35,470 bases of DNA from Flavobacteriaceae bacterium (GCA_947446865.1 CANFHX010000028.1:1-35470); one strand, 5' to 3'; shown: positions 8,382 to 17,668, counted from the stretch's first letter. Translations and numbers: made by a program. Notes: generated from the sequence alone by a model not told the origin.

Positions 8382-11300
8382 TTATTGTTTTGAAGTAAGG
8401 TAATTAAGTTGAATAATTATTTCGTTATGGTGAATTACAGTATCAATATAGTTGCTTTTAATAGTGATGCTTTGGTTGGCAAGTAGTACCCAATCCAGAT
8501 AATTAATGTCTCCGTTATAGAATTGTTTGTTGGCGGTTTCAATAATTATTTTAGAATTTGGAAGTGCTATTTTTTCAAAATAATCTAGTTTTTCTAGATC
8601 ACTTTGGTATTGGGAAAGTGCATTTTGAAAGTGCATTTGAAGCACCAATTTTTCTTTCTGGTATTCGTTTTCAGAAATACTTTCTCCTATTTTGGATGCT
8701 GCTATTTTTGCTTTTTGAGAACCTCCAAATAACGGAATTCCAAGTCCTATTTGACCCGATTGAAACCGAGTAGATTTATCATAAACCACATCGTTAGCGC
8801 CAGTACCAGTGATGGAAGTATTATTATAACCAAGAGTTAAACTAGGTAATAATTTCGATTTTTCTAATTTAGTAGAAGCCAAACTTACTTTCTTCTGCTG
8901 TTCCAAAACTTTAAGATTTGGATGTTGCGCTACCAAAGTGCTGTCGATAGTTTTATCTAATATTAATTTCAAATTTACCGCTTTCGGAATATAATCGCTT
9001 TCGGAATTTAACAACAATTGAAACTGACTTTTCACCATTTCCTTCTCTTGTTGCAACTGAATCAATTGCAGAAGAATATTACCACGTTGGGTTTCGGCAG
9101 TAGTTTTTTCCAGAACATTACTTTCTCCTTTTTGGAATCGCAAATTGGCTTTCTTTTGAAATTCTAAAAAGATAGTGTCACTTTTTTGCAAAAGTTTTTC
9201 TTTTTCATTCAAATAAACCAAAGTATAAAAACTATGCGAAACTGCTTTTTTAAGTTCGGATTCTTTCATCGCCACGTTTAAAGTTGCCGTTTGCCATTCT
9301 TCTTTAAATAGTTTTTTTTGTCGACTATACACTGTTGGAAAATTGAAGGATTGCGAAATTCCAATGCGATTGTCATTGTAAAAACTATTTATCTGACCAT
9401 AATCAGCAATGATATTTGTTGTAGGAAGATTGGTTGCCGATTTAATTAATTTTTGCTGATAATCTGCTTTCAATCGTTCACTTTTAAGGCTTGAATTATT
9501 TTTCAATGCGGTTTCTATTGCCGTTTGTAAAGTAATAGGTGTTTGCGCATTTGCATTAGAAAAGGAAAGGGAAACCAGAAGAATCAGTATTGCAGCACTT
9601 TTTTTGAATGGATTCAAATTAACCCCTTTTTCAAAAATCACATATAAAATTGGTAACACAAATAGCGTTAAAAAAGTGGCTATCATTAAGCCTCCAATTA
9701 CCACCGTTGCTAACGGACGTTGTACTTCGGCACCAGCGCCATTACTTACTGCCATTGGTAAAAATCCTAAAGATGCTACAAAAGCAGTCATTAATACGGG
9801 ACGCAAACGTACTTTGGTTCCCATTAAAACAATTCGATTTAAATCAGTCATTCCTTCCGATTTTAATTGGTTAAACTCCGAAATTAATACAATTCCGTTC
9901 AATACGGCGACTCCAAATAAGGCTATAAATCCAACACCTGCACTGATGCTAAAAGGCATTCCGCGTAACGCCAAAAAGAATATTCCTCCAATGGCCGAAA
10001 GCGGAATTGCAGAATAAATTAGCAATCCGTGTTTCACCGAATTAAAAGCAAAAAATAACAATAAAAAGATAAGGAATAACGACACTGGAACAGCAATCAT
10101 TAATCGTTCTTTGGCTTTGTTCAAATTTTCAAATGCACCACCATAAGTAGTATAATAACCCGCAGGATATTTAATTTGTTTATCGGCTTTTTCTTGCAAT
10201 TCGTTTACAATGCTTTGCACATCGCGACCTCTAACATTAAAACCAACAACAATTCTACGTTTAGCATCTTCTCGTTGTATTTGATTCGGACCATTTTTAA
10301 TTTCCACATTAGCCAATTGCGATAGCGGAATTTGAGTCCCTTGAGGCGTTGGAATTAATAAATTCTGAACATCTTCAATATCTTTTCTTTGGTTGTTGTT
10401 GAGACGAACCACTAAATCAAATCGTTTTTCTCCTTCAAAAACCAATCCCGTACTTTGACCTGCAAAGGCAGTATTAATCACTTTATTAATATCGTCAATA
10501 GTAAGATGGTATTGCGCAATAATGTTTCGGTTGTATTCAATAACCACCTGAGGCATTCCAGTAACGGGCTCAATATAGAGGTTTTGTGTGCCTTCAACAG
10601 TGTTTACAATTTTCCCTAATTTTTGGGCGTATAAAGCCAAAGTATCTAGGTTTTCACCAAATATTTTGCAAACTACATCTTGTCGGGCACCCGTCATCAA
10701 TTCGTTAAAACGCATCTGCACCGGATATTGAAATCCAGTTGTAATTCCGGGAACGTTTTCTAACGCTTTTCCCATTTTGGCAGCCATTTCATCAAAAGTT
10801 TTTGCAGATGTCCATTCGTGTTTATCTTTCATCACCACAATCATATCGCTGGCATCCATCGCCATAGGGTCAGTTGGAACTTCCCCGCTTCCAATTTTGG
10901 TAACCACTTTTTCGACTTCTGGAAATTGTGTTTTTAATATGTGTGCCGCTTTTTGGGTACTTTCAATAGTCGTATTCAAATTACTTCCAGTAAGCACTCT
11001 GGTATCTACAGCAAAATCGCCTTCTTCTAAAGCAGGAATAAATTCACCACCCAAAGTTGTTAAAGTGATTACCGCTAGAATAAACAAAGTCACCACCGAA
11101 GAGATTACTATTTTTGGATAATTTAATATTTTTTGTAGTAAATGTTGGTATCTCATTTCAACTTTTATCATTAATCTATCCGAAAGATTTGGCTCGTGTT
11201 TCACTTTTTTACTCAAAAATAAAGCACTCATCATCGGGATGTACGTCAACGATAAAATGAACGCACCTAATAAAGCAAAAGCAACGGTTTGCGCCATTGG

Positions 11301-12734
11301 TTTAAACATTTTTCCTTCAATTCCTTGTAAAGTAAAGATTGGAAGGTACACGATTAAGATTATAATTTGACCAAAAACCGCGCTGTTCATCATTTTACTG
11401 GCCGAAGTTTGCACTTCTTTATCCATTTTCTTTTGAGTCAGTTCGCTTTCATTTTTGAGTTTTTTACTATGGCTTAATTGGTGCATTACCGCTTCTACAA
11501 TAATGACGGCACCATCTACAATTAATCCAAAATCGAGTGCTCCTAAACTCATAAGGTTTCCGCTCACACCAAACGTATTCATCAGAATGATAGCAAATAA
11601 CATTGCTAACGGAATTACTGAAGCCACTAATAATCCGGCTCTGAAATTTCCGAGGAAAATAACCAAAACGAAGATTACAATTAAGGCTCCTTCTAATAAG
11701 TTTTTTTCTACCGTTCCGATGGCGTTGTTGACCATTTTGGTTCGGTCTAGAAAGGGTTCAATAACAACACCTTCGGGCAATGTTTTCTGAATTAAGGCTA
11801 CACGTTCTTTTACATTTTTAATAACATCACTACTATTGGCACCTTTTAGCATCATTACTACGGCACCAGAAACTTCGCCTTGGTCGTTATAAGTCATCGC
11901 TCCGTATCGAGTTGCATATCCAATTTTTACTTCCGCAACATCTCTAATAAAAAGAGGGGTTCCGCTTGCGGTAGATTTTATAGCAATATTTTCGATATCT
12001 TCCACTTTACCAATCAAGCCTTCGCTTCTTATGAATAAAGAAGTGGCACCTTTTTCAATATACGATCCACCGGTATTTTGGTTGTTTTTTTCTACTGCTG
12101 TAAATACATCGTTGATGGTTAATCCATACGATTGCAATTTGTTAGGATTAATTGCAATTTCATATTGTTTCAATTTCCCTCCAAAACTACTAACCTCGGC
12201 AACTCCTTTTACGCCAAGTAATTGTCGTCTAACGATCCAGTCTTGAATGGTTCGTAATTCGGTTTCATTGTATTTTTTTTCATACCCTTTTTTAGGTCGA
12301 ACTACATATTGGTAGATTTCTCCAAGACCTGTAGAAACAGGTCCAAGTTCGGGAGATCCAATTCCTTGTGGGATTTGAGTTTGCACTTTTTGAAGTCGTT
12401 CTGCAACTTGTTGTCTAGCCCAATAAACATCGGTTTCATCATCAAAAACCATGGTAACTAAAGACAATCCGAAGCGCGAAAAACTTCTAATTTCTTTTAA
12501 TCCAGAAATGTTATTATTGGCTTGTTCTATAGGAAAAGTAACCAACCGTTCAATATCGGTTGCACCAAAAGAAGGAGCAATAGTTATGACCTGAACTTGA
12601 TTGTTGGTAATGTCTGGAACAGCATCAATGGGCAATTTGGTAACTTGGTAGATACCATAAAACAGCAAAACGAGGGTAAACAATCCAACTATGAGTTTAT
12701 TCTTAATAGAAAACTCAATTATTTTATTTAACAT
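8382..12734 (-). CDS. CzcA/CusA-type heavy-metal RND pump fused to TolC-like outer-membrane factor
   Basis: 1450 residues. Residues 1 to about 1040 are a full heavy-metal-efflux RND transporter: N-terminal KNKLIVGL helix, LPIDAVPDITNNQVQV, the TM4 proton-relay motif DFGLIVDGAVIIVE (Asp401, Asp407, Glu414), and MRFNELMTGARQDVVCKIFG at about 673-693, which is more CzcA/CnrA-like (divalent cations) than CusA-like. After the last RND helix comes a basic-hydrophobic stretch (about 1044-1063) ending in ANA before Gln1064, which looks like an internal signal peptide. Residues about 1064-1450 are a TolC-family outer-membrane factor (ITLQTAIETALKNN, long coiled coils, FGIPLFGG-like strand). Such fusions are known in Bacteroidetes. 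The adaptor gene follows after 2 bases. Metal specificity is unproven. Confidence 0.94.
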   Translation of the reverse strand: MLNKIIEFSIKNKLIVGLFTLVLLFYGIYQVTKLPIDAVPDITNNQVQVITIAPSFGATDIERLVTFPIEQANNNISGLKEIRSFSRFGLSLVTMVFDDETDVYWARQQVAERLQKVQTQIPQGIGSPELGPVSTGLGEIYQYVVRPKKGYEKKYNETELRTIQDWIVRRQLLGVKGVAEVSSFGGKLKQYEIAINPNKLQSYGLTINDVFTAVEKNNQNTGGSYIEKGATSLFIRSEGLIGKVEDIENIAIKSTASGTPLFIRDVAEVKIGYATRYGAMTYNDQGEVSGAVVMMLKGANSSDVIKNVKERVALIQKTLPEGVVIEPFLDRTKMVNNAIGTVEKNLLEGALIVIFVLVIFLGNFRAGLLVASVIPLAMLFAIILMNTFGVSGNLMSLGALDFGLIVDGAVIIVEAVMHQLSHSKKLKNESELTQKKMDKEVQTSASKMMNSAVFGQIIILIVYLPIFTLQGIEGKMFKPMAQTVAFALLGAFILSLTYIPMMSALFLSKKVKHEPNLSDRLMIKVEMRYQHLLQKILNYPKIVISSVVTLFILAVITLTTLGGEFIPALEEGDFAVDTRVLTGSNLNTTIESTQKAAHILKTQFPEVEKVVTKIGSGEVPTDPMAMDASDMIVVMKDKHEWTSAKTFDEMAAKMGKALENVPGITTGFQYPVQMRFNELMTGARQDVVCKIFGENLDTLALYAQKLGKIVNTVEGTQNLYIEPVTGMPQVVIEYNRNIIAQYHLTIDDINKVINTAFAGQSTGLVFEGEKRFDLVVRLNNNQRKDIEDVQNLLIPTPQGTQIPLSQLANVEIKNGPNQIQREDAKRRIVVGFNVRGRDVQSIVNELQEKADKQIKYPAGYYTTYGGAFENLNKAKERLMIAVPVSLFLIFLLLFFAFNSVKHGLLIYSAIPLSAIGGIFFLALRGMPFSISAGVGFIALFGVAVLNGIVLISEFNQLKSEGMTDLNRIVLMGTKVRLRPVLMTAFVASLGFLPMAVSNGAGAEVQRPLATVVIGGLMIATFLTLFVLPILYVIFEKGVNLNPFKKSAAILILLVSLSFSNANAQTPITLQTAIETALKNNSSLKSERLKADYQQKLIKSATNLPTTNIIADYGQINSFYNDNRIGISQSFNFPTVYSRQKKLFKEEWQTATLNVAMKESELKKAVSHSFYTLVYLNEKEKLLQKSDTIFLEFQKKANLRFQKGESNVLEKTTAETQRGNILLQLIQLQQEKEMVKSQFQLLLNSESDYIPKAVNLKLILDKTIDSTLVAQHPNLKVLEQQKKVSLASTKLEKSKLLPSLTLGYNNTSITGTGANDVVYDKSTRFQSGQIGLGIPLFGGSQKAKIAASKIGESISENEYQKEKLVLQMHFQNALSQYQSDLEKLDYFEKIALPNSKIIIETANKQFYNGDINYLDWVLLANQSITIKSNYIDTVIHHNEIIIQLNYLTSKQ

Positions 12735-12820
12735 AGCAATTTTTAATTAATTTTTGAAATCTTTAAATACATAAAGGTACAAATACTTAAGCATTTGAAA
12801 CAATTATTAAAACGAAAAAA

Positions 12821-13207
12821 TTAACTAAATTTTGGTGGCTGCCAGATAGATTTTAAAAAAGTAGAATTACTAAAACGTGGATAGTATTTGCTTATAACTT
12901 TCTCTTCAGAAGGAAGAATAATAGCGTTAAAACAAAATTTTTGTTCGGGCAAAAGGGTAATGTGATTGGAACTATTGCAAGTGTCTAAAGTTTTAAAAGG
13001 TAATTTAGAATCTTTGTCATAATCTCCATCTTTTACAGTTTCGTGGGCATAATGAATACAAAGAAATTTCCAAAGCGTAATAGATTTGTCTTTTTGTTGG
13101 TGTTCGGAAAAATGTTCCACTAAAGCAGGTAACTTCAAGAACTGATGCAATTCAGAACTTGAAATTAGATAGAGAGATAAAAATGTTAAGGCAATGATCC
13201 TCTTCAT
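12821..13207 (-). CDS. Small exported His/Cys-containing protein heading the metal-efflux operon
   Basis: 128 residues, no recognised family name. The N-terminus (MKRIIALTFLSLYLISSS) is a signal peptide or membrane anchor. The rest contains His21, His32, His36, Cys50, His52, His55, Cys77, His82 and Cys92, with the segments LVEHFSEHQ, FLCIHYAHE and DGDYDKDSKLPFK. Similar small proteins appear upstream of RND metal pumps in other Bacteroidetes as far as I recall, but I cannot verify this here. It lies 86 bases before the pump gene on the same strand with no terminator between, and a -7 box precedes it. A periplasmic metal-binding or sensing role is inference from location and the His/Cys content. 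Confidence 0.75.
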   Translation of the reverse strand: MKRIIALTFLSLYLISSSELHQFLKLPALVEHFSEHQQKDKSITLWKFLCIHYAHETVKDGDYDKDSKLPFKTLDTCNSSNHITLLPEQKFCFNAIILPSEEKVISKYYPRFSNSTFLKSIWQPPKFS

Positions 13208-13238
13208 ATTTTAATGATTTTGTTCACTTTATATGTAG

Positions 13239-13246
13239 CAAAATTA
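13239..13246 (-). promoter_or_regulatory. -7 box for the metal-efflux operon
   Basis: On the minus strand this reads TAATTTTG, matching the Bacteroidetes TAnnTTTG -7 element. It lies 31 bases before the ATG of the small His/Cys protein gene. No -33 TTG is evident at the usual spacing. It is the only good promoter match found ahead of the four-gene operon. Confidence 0.5.
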
Positions 13247-13383
13247 CTCAATTATTAAATACCTTATTTTTAATTGGGATATATTTAATCTATTCTTAAG
13301 TATCTTTTATTTATGGAAGCCTTCATTTTAGAAGTATCTGTTAAATTAAAGTTTAAAACCCGAAACCTAAAATCTAAATAATT

Positions 13384-13391
13384 TATATTTG
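13384..13391 (+). promoter_or_regulatory. -7 box for tgt
   Basis: TATATTTG matches TAnnTTTG and ends 18 bases before the ATG at 13410. Its position rules out the in-frame TTG at 13389 as the tgt start, because that codon overlaps the promoter box. Confidence 0.6.
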
Positions 13392-13409
13392 CCAACTGAA
13401 AATGCCTAT

Positions 13410-14540
13410 ATGATATTCGAATTATTACAAAAAGACCCAAATTCTAAAGCCAGAGCCGGAAAAATAACTACCGATCACGGCGTTATAGAAACCCCTATAT
13501 TCATGCCAGTTGGAACCGTTGCTTCTGTGAAAGGAGTGCACCAACGCGAGTTGAAAGAAGAAATAAACCCAGATATTATTCTTGGAAATACCTACCATTT
13601 ATACCTTCGTCCGCAAACCGAAATTCTTGAAAAAGCGGGTGGATTGCACAAATTTATGAATTGGGATAGAAATATTTTAACCGATTCTGGAGGGTACCAA
13701 GTGTACTCTCTTTCGGCAAATAGAAAAATTAAAGAAGAAGGAGTAAAGTTCAAATCGCATATTGACGGTTCGTACCACTTTTTTACGCCCGAAAATGTAA
13801 TGGAAATTCAACGAACTATCGGTGCTGACATCATCATGGCGTTTGATGAATGCACACCTTATCCATGCGATTATCGTTACGCGCAACGTTCTATGAAAAT
13901 GACGCACCGTTGGTTGGATCGTTGTATCAATCATTTGGAAAAAGTGCCGACTAAATATGGTTTTGATCAAACGTTTTTCCCTATTGTACAGGGAAGCACT
14001 TATAAAGATTTACGAATGCAATCGGCAGAATATATTGCCAATTCAGGCCAACAAGGAAACGCTATTGGCGGACTATCCGTAGGGGAGCCTGCAGAAGAGA
14101 TGTATGCCATGACCGAAATTGTTTGTGATATCTTGCCAGAAGAAAAACCTCGTTATTTAATGGGGGTTGGAACTCCAATTAATATTCTAGAAAATATTGC
14201 ACTAGGTGTGGATATGTTCGACTGTGTGATGCCAACACGTAACGCCCGAAACGGAATGTTGTTTACGGCTCACGGAACCATTAACATTAAAAATAAAAAA
14301 TGGGAGGATGATTTCTCTCCCATTGATGAAATGGCAATTACCTTCGTAGACACCGAATATACTAAGGCTTATCTTCGACATTTATTTGCTGCCAATGAGT
14401 ATTTGGGAAAACAAATTGCAACCATTCACAATCTAGGTTTTTATATGTGGTTGGTTCGTGAAGCAAGAAAACATATCTTAGCAGGAGATTTTAGAGTTTG
14501 GAAAGAAATGATGGTCAAACAAATGAGTCAAAGATTGTAA
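13410..14540 (+). CDS. tgt: tRNA-guanine transglycosylase (queuine/preQ1)
   Basis: 376 residues from the ATG at 13410; MIFELLQKDPNSKARAG is the expected start for this family. The enzyme swaps guanine-34 of Asp, Asn, His and Tyr tRNAs for preQ1 in queuosine synthesis. Visible motifs: TPIFMPVGT, ILGNTYHLYLRP, TDSGGYQVYS (Asp92), AFDECTPYP, GGLSVGEP, RYLMGVGTP and MFDCVMPTRNARNG with the nucleophilic Asp. Near the C-terminus, the segment that normally carries the zinc site CxCxxC reads DEMAITFVDTEYTKAYLRHL. The three Cys are replaced by Ala, Thr and Asp in an ungapped alignment, while the His of TIHNL remains. This may be a lineage trait. A -7 box lies just upstream, and an LptF/LptG permease gene follows after a hairpin repeat. 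Confidence 0.95.
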   Translation: MIFELLQKDPNSKARAGKITTDHGVIETPIFMPVGTVASVKGVHQRELKEEINPDIILGNTYHLYLRPQTEILEKAGGLHKFMNWDRNILTDSGGYQVYSLSANRKIKEEGVKFKSHIDGSYHFFTPENVMEIQRTIGADIIMAFDECTPYPCDYRYAQRSMKMTHRWLDRCINHLEKVPTKYGFDQTFFPIVQGSTYKDLRMQSAEYIANSGQQGNAIGGLSVGEPAEEMYAMTEIVCDILPEEKPRYLMGVGTPINILENIALGVDMFDCVMPTRNARNGMLFTAHGTINIKNKKWEDDFSPIDEMAITFVDTEYTKAYLRHLFAANEYLGKQIATIHNLGFYMWLVREARKHILAGDFRVWKEMMVKQMSQRL

Positions 14541-14543
14541 ATA

Positions 14544-14595
14544 AAGTTTCAAGTTTAAGGTTTCAAGTTATTGCGAAACCTTAAACCTGAAACTT
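14544..14595. repeat. Intergenic hairpin repeat between tgt and the permease gene
   Basis: AAGTTTCAAGTTTAAGGTTT (14544-14563) pairs with AAACCTTAAACCTGAAACTT (14576-14595), a 20-bp stem with one G-T type mismatch. There is no T-run, so it is not a standard terminator. The left arm recurs at 27011-27030 with one difference, so it belongs to a dispersed intergenic family. Confidence 0.7.
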
Positions 14596-14613
14596 GAAAC
14601 CTGAAATATAAAA

Positions 14614-15699
14614 ATGCTGACAATTTTAGATAAGTACATATTAAAACGATATTTAAGCACTTTTACAGTGATGATATTGATGTTTATTCCAATCGGAATA
14701 ACCATTGATATTTCTGAAAAAGTGAATAAAATGATTGAAAATAAGGTGCCTCTTGCAGCAATTGCTCAGTATTATTTAGATTTTACTATTTATTTTGCAA
14801 ATCTACTTTTTCCTATTTTCTTGTTTTTATCTATTATTTGGTTTACTTCCCAGTTAGCCAATAAAACAGAAATTATCGCTATTTTAAGTTCCGGAATATC
14901 CTTTACCCGATTTTTACGACCTTACATTATTGGAGCAACTTTTGTATCTATTTTTGCCTTGTTAATGGGGTTTTTCTTAGTGCCTAAAGCAAGTGACGGA
15001 TTTAAAAACTTTAGGTATATGTACCTCATTGGTAATGGTCAAAATGAGATGCGCGACAATTCCGATGTGTACCGTCAGATTAATAAAGACGAATATATTT
15101 ATGTAAGCAATTACAATTCAGTTTCTAAAATGGGTTTTAATTTTTCTATGGAAAAGTTTGAAAAAGACAAACTGAAATATAAAGTAACCGCCAATAGCAT
15201 TAAATGGAATCCTAAAGATAGTAGTTATACTTTAAATAATTATACCAAAAGAAAAGTGGGTGCTCTAGGCGATATTATTGAAACAAGTCAAAAAAAAGAT
15301 ACTATTTTTAAATTTGATTTAGAAGATTTAACCCCTGTAGTTTATATTGCAGAGACATTACCTTATAATAAATTACTCCGATTTATCGAAAAGGAACGCC
15401 AAAGAGGCTCTACCAATATCAATGTGTATTTGGTGGTTTTATATAAAAAGTATTCCATTCCAATTTCGGCATTTATTTTAACGATAATTGCGGTTGCAGT
15501 TTCTTCCATGAAACGTCGTGGCGGAATGGGAATTAATCTTGCAATCGGAATTTTATTAGCCTTTGCTTATGTTTTCTTAGATAAAGTTTTTGGGGTTTTA
15601 GCCGAAAAATCTACCTATCCACCAATAATTGCAGTTTGGTTTCCAAATATTGTATTTGGAATCTTAGCAATATTTTTACTCCGAAATGCTAAGCGATAA
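14614..15699 (+). CDS. LptF/LptG family LPS export permease
   Basis: 361 residues of the YjgP/YjgQ family. Three N-terminal membrane helices (about 13-35, 55-80, 98-125) are followed by a periplasmic beta-rich domain (about 130-270) and three C-terminal helices (about 280-357). Recognisable segments are LDKYILKRYLSTF, the PLAAIAQYYLDFTIYFANLLFPIFLFLS loop and helix, and MKRRGGMGINLAIGILLAFAYVF. In the Lpt system, LptF and LptG form the membrane part of the ABC transporter (with LptB) that extracts lipopolysaccharide. I cannot decide between LptF and LptG from one sequence. It overlaps the next gene by 14 bases and follows tgt, so tgt, permease and EamA gene are probably one operon. Confidence 0.92.
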   Translation: MLTILDKYILKRYLSTFTVMILMFIPIGITIDISEKVNKMIENKVPLAAIAQYYLDFTIYFANLLFPIFLFLSIIWFTSQLANKTEIIAILSSGISFTRFLRPYIIGATFVSIFALLMGFFLVPKASDGFKNFRYMYLIGNGQNEMRDNSDVYRQINKDEYIYVSNYNSVSKMGFNFSMEKFEKDKLKYKVTANSIKWNPKDSSYTLNNYTKRKVGALGDIIETSQKKDTIFKFDLEDLTPVVYIAETLPYNKLLRFIEKERQRGSTNINVYLVVLYKKYSIPISAFILTIIAVAVSSMKRRGGMGINLAIGILLAFAYVFLDKVFGVLAEKSTYPPIIAVWFPNIVFGILAIFLLRNAKR

Positions 15700-16567
15700 C
15701 GCCAAAAGTTACTTGCATCTGCACTGGATAGTCTTCATCTGGGGATTTACCGCAGTTTTAGGCCGCTTAATCACTTTGGATGCCTTGCCATTAGTTTGGT
15801 TTCGAATGATTTTTGCAGTTGGTTTTATTTTTATTTATATCAAAATTAAGAAAGTACCATTAAAACTCCCCAAAAAAGTCCTTTTGAAATTTTTAGTGGC
15901 AGGCTTAGTAATAGCGTTGCATTGGTTCACTTTTTTTAGAGCCATCAAAGTTTCGAATGTATCGATAACCCTAGCATGCTTATCTACAGGTGCTTTTTTT
16001 ACCTCTATAATCGAACCAATTTTTTTTAATAAAAAGGTCGTTTGGTATGAAATTTTATTCGGTTTGGTTGTCGTTTTCGGACTGACTATTATCTTTAATG
16101 TAGAAGGAAAATACATGGAAGGTATAATTCTAGCGCTAATTTCTGCATTCCTTTCTGCTTCTTTTGCGGTGATTAACAGCAAGTTTGTTAAAGACTACGA
16201 TCCAACCATTATTTCCTTTTACGAATTGTTAGGAGGCGTTCTTTTCTTCTCCATTTTTATTATGGGAACTTCAGGTTTTGATACAAAGTTTTTCCAACTT
16301 ACTAATCATGACTTTATGTATCTTATGATTTTAAGTTCGGTATGTACCGCTTATGCTTTTATTGCTTCAACGGCTGTTATGAAATTCTTAAGCCCCTATA
16401 CCGTAATGCTTACCATTAATTTAGAGCCTATATACGGAATCGTATTAGCAGTTTTTATCTTTAAAGATAAAGAACAAATGAGTCCCGCTTTTTATGTTGG
16501 GGCAGCAGTAATATTAATTACCGTGATTTTAAACGGAATTATAAAATCAAGACATAAAGCAAGTTAG
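15686..16567 (+). CDS. EamA/DMT family transporter
   Basis: 293 residues with about ten predicted membrane helices in two EamA repeats (about 10-135 and 145-290). The first opens with HLHWIVFIWGFTAVLGRLITLDALPLVWFR and continues with HWFTFFRAIKVSNVSITLACLSTGAFF. The second starts near MEGIILALISAFLSASFAVINSKFV and includes YAFIASTAVMKFLSPYTVMLTINLEPIYGIVLAVFIFKD. Drug/metabolite-transporter proteins export or exchange small metabolites; the substrate cannot be told. The start lies 14 bases inside the upstream permease gene, implying translational coupling. Confidence 0.92.
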   Translation: MLSDNAKSYLHLHWIVFIWGFTAVLGRLITLDALPLVWFRMIFAVGFIFIYIKIKKVPLKLPKKVLLKFLVAGLVIALHWFTFFRAIKVSNVSITLACLSTGAFFTSIIEPIFFNKKVVWYEILFGLVVVFGLTIIFNVEGKYMEGIILALISAFLSASFAVINSKFVKDYDPTIISFYELLGGVLFFSIFIMGTSGFDTKFFQLTNHDFMYLMILSSVCTAYAFIASTAVMKFLSPYTVMLTINLEPIYGIVLAVFIFKDKEQMSPAFYVGAAVILITVILNGIIKSRHKAS

Positions 16568-16621
16568 CTTTATTTTTATAACTTATAACATAAAATTCCT
16601 TTTATAGAACATTTTAAATTT

Positions 16622-16629
16622 TATATTTG
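16622..16629 (+). promoter_or_regulatory. -7 box for accA
   Basis: TATATTTG (TAnnTTTG) lies 33 bases before the accA ATG. The upstream sequence has only a weak TTTA at the -33 position. Confidence 0.6.
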
Positions 16630-16662
16630 TAGCTCGAATTTTAATTAAAATGCACCAAAACT

Positions 16663-17616
16663 ATGGAATACTTAGATTTTGAGCTTCCTATAAAAGAATT
16701 AGAAGACCAATTAGACAAATGTGAAATCATTGGTTTAGAATCGGATGTAGATGTTACTAACACCTGCAAACAAATAGAGAAGAAATTAGAAGAAACTAAA
16801 CGTAAAATATACAAGAATTTAACGGCTTGGCAACGAGTACAATTATCTCGTCATCCTAATAGACCCTATACTTTAGACTATATTAATGCTATCTGTGGTG
16901 ATTCATTTTTAGAACTTTTTGGCGACAGAGGATTTAAAGATGACAAAGCAATGATTGGTGGATTAGGTAAAATTGACGGACAATCGTTTATGATTGTTGG
17001 TCAACAAAAAGGGTACAATACTAAAACCCGTCAGTACCGAAATTTTGGTATGGCAAATCCAGAAGGATATAGAAAGGCTTTGCGATTGATGAAAATGGCC
17101 GAAAAATTTGGTATTCCTGTCGTAACTTTTATAGATACTCCAGGTGCTTATCCAGGTTTAGAAGCAGAAGAAAGAGGTCAAGGAGAAGCTATTGCTAGAA
17201 ATATTTTAGAAATGTGCCGTCTTAAAGTGCCAATTATTTGTGTGATTGTTGGTGAAGGTGCATCAGGAGGTGCATTAGGAATAGGTGTTGGTGATAAAGT
17301 TTTAATGATGGAAAACACTTGGTATTCTGTTATTTCTCCCGAGTCTTGTTCTTCTATCCTTTGGAAAAGTTGGGAATATAAAGAACAAGCTGCCGAAGCA
17401 TTAAAACTGACTTCTGCCGATATGAAAAAACAAAAATTAGTTGACGATATCATACCAGAACCCCTTGGTGGCGCTCATTACGATAGAGAGACTACATTTA
17501 AAACGGTACAACAATATATTACGAAATCCTTTAACGAATTAAAAGATTTATCAACATCCAAATTATTAGAGCAAAGGATGGATAAATACAGTAAAATGGG
17601 CGAATATAAGGAGTAA
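16663..17616 (+). CDS. accA: Acetyl-CoA carboxylase carboxyltransferase subunit alpha
   Basis: 317 residues, the normal length. AccA pairs with AccD to move the carboxyl group from biotin on AccB to acetyl-CoA, the first committed step of fatty-acid synthesis in the cytoplasm. Evidence: N-terminal helices ([15 protein letters not shown]), [54 protein letters not shown] (about 158-180) and the oxyanion-hole motif [15 protein letters not shown] (197-211), then [12 protein letters not shown]. It has its own -7 box and ends at a strong terminator. An ATG at 16650 is out of frame and hits a stop after ten codons, so 16663 is the start. Confidence 0.97.
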   Translation: MEYLDFELPIKELEDQLDKCEIIGLESDVDVTNTCKQIEKKLEETKRKIYKNLTAWQRVQLSRHPNRPYTLDYINAICGDSFLELFGDRGFKDDKAMIGGLGKIDGQSFMIVGQQKGYNTKTRQYRNFGMANPEGYRKALRLMKMAEKFGIPVVTFIDTPGAYPGLEAEERGQGEAIARNILEMCRLKVPIICVIVGEGASGGALGIGVGDKVLMMENTWYSVISPESCSSILWKSWEYKEQAAEALKLTSADMKKQKLVDDIIPEPLGGAHYDRETTFKTVQQYITKSFNELKDLSTSKLLEQRMDKYSKMGEYKE

Positions 17617-17633
17617 ATTCCTACAAAATACTT

Positions 17634-17668
17634 AAAATCCGAAGCCCTATGGTTTCGGATTTTTTTTT
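17634..17668 (+). terminator. Intrinsic terminator of accA
   Basis: AAAATCCGAAGCC (17634-17646) pairs with GGTTTCGGATTTT (17651-17663) across a CTAT loop, with one G-T pair, and continues into a run of T to 17668. Confidence 0.9.

Noticed and set aside
9604..10017. Plus-strand frames opposite the RND pump gene (also 10777-11121, 11455-11790)
   Set aside because: They are antisense shadows of a well-supported 1450-codon gene and show no family motifs or promoters.
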